In this document: piece by piece, positions 63,994-64,000 of the stretch
Numbering within the stretch: position 1 is the first letter of the stretch
Layout of the letters: each line of letters starts with the position of its first letter
Source of the DNA: Verrucomicrobiota bacterium
Lineage (GTDB): Bacteria; Verrucomicrobiota; Verrucomicrobiia; Opitutales; Opitutaceae
DNA: 64,000 nt
Assembly (NCBI GenBank): GCA_016721945.1
Contig: JADKHC010000019.1
Location: 54,371 to 118,370, forward strand
Direction: 5' to 3'
Program-made: the position numbers and the translations under genes
The notes under the pieces: model-generated
Seen by the model: only the letters and a program-made list of their open reading frames with translations
The model's database searches: none
What the model was told of the DNA's origin: nothing

Positions 63994-64000
63994 TCCCGGC

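Overview
The window looks like about 64 kb of a GC-rich Gram-negative chromosome, most likely from the Verrucomicrobiota (Opitutales/Opitutaceae-like). This is an inference from gene content: LpxB and outer-membrane proteins show a lipopolysaccharide-type envelope, and the TIGR03067-like protein, DUF3160-like protein, large membrane pseudokinase, MoxR/Bat operon and GAF/SpoIIE signalling proteins are a mix typical of that phylum. No rRNA, tRNA or CRISPR array was seen.

Layout. 0-5 kb: LolD-like ATPase, Gfo/Idh/MocA oxidoreductase and lpxB on the plus strand, facing ccsA/hemX-like and hemA on the minus strand. 5-14 kb: MarR regulator, a complete RND efflux operon (fusion protein, permease, TolC-like channel) that continues into an outer membrane phospholipase A, then a LysR regulator. 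14-22 kb: two overlapping envelope proteins of unknown role, a Lys-rich micro-protein with a strong terminator, rpoZ, a fatty-acid-hydroxylase/hemolysin-III fusion, and a hipBA toxin-antitoxin pair. 21.5-31.3 kb: a GAF histidine kinase downstream of a frameshifted glnD, then a decayed block with a DUF3160-like pseudogene and IS1380 and IS630 transposase remnants. 31-43 kb: SpoIIE-type phosphatase, cyclophilin, TPR metallopeptidase-like protein, PpiD-like chaperone, a second TolC-like channel, miaA, and a tight glycosyltransferase / lipid kinase / LpxH-like operon. 43.4 kb: a roughly 150 bp tract of almost pure G and C. 43.8-48.2 kb: carboxyltransferase subunit and a pseudokinase. 48.5-57.4 kb: small envelope proteins, a release-factor-like rescue protein, and the MoxR-DUF58-BatA-BatB-BatD aerotolerance-type operon. 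57.5-64 kb: frameshifted GH3 glycosidase, Nudix and LOG genes, frameshifted gluQ, GNAT and MIF-like genes, and a structured inverted repeat at the end.

Two themes stand out. Palindromic intergenic repeats of at least six families are scattered through the window, and some enter genes: the hemA stop codon, the gluQ tail and an internal segment of the BatD-like gene all lie in repeat copies. Frameshifts cluster in two blocks (about 24.9-31.3 kb and 57.6-63.4 kb), many at short T runs, and they hit normally conserved genes such as glnD; together with the G/C tract this points to local assembly error mixed with real decay of the mobile-element region.

No single wholly new defence or metabolic system is evident. 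The most unusual protein architectures are the hydroxylase-HlyIII fusion, the membrane pseudokinase next to a biotin-less carboxyltransferase, the BatD-TPR-SH3 fusion, and phospholipase A as the fourth gene of an efflux operon.
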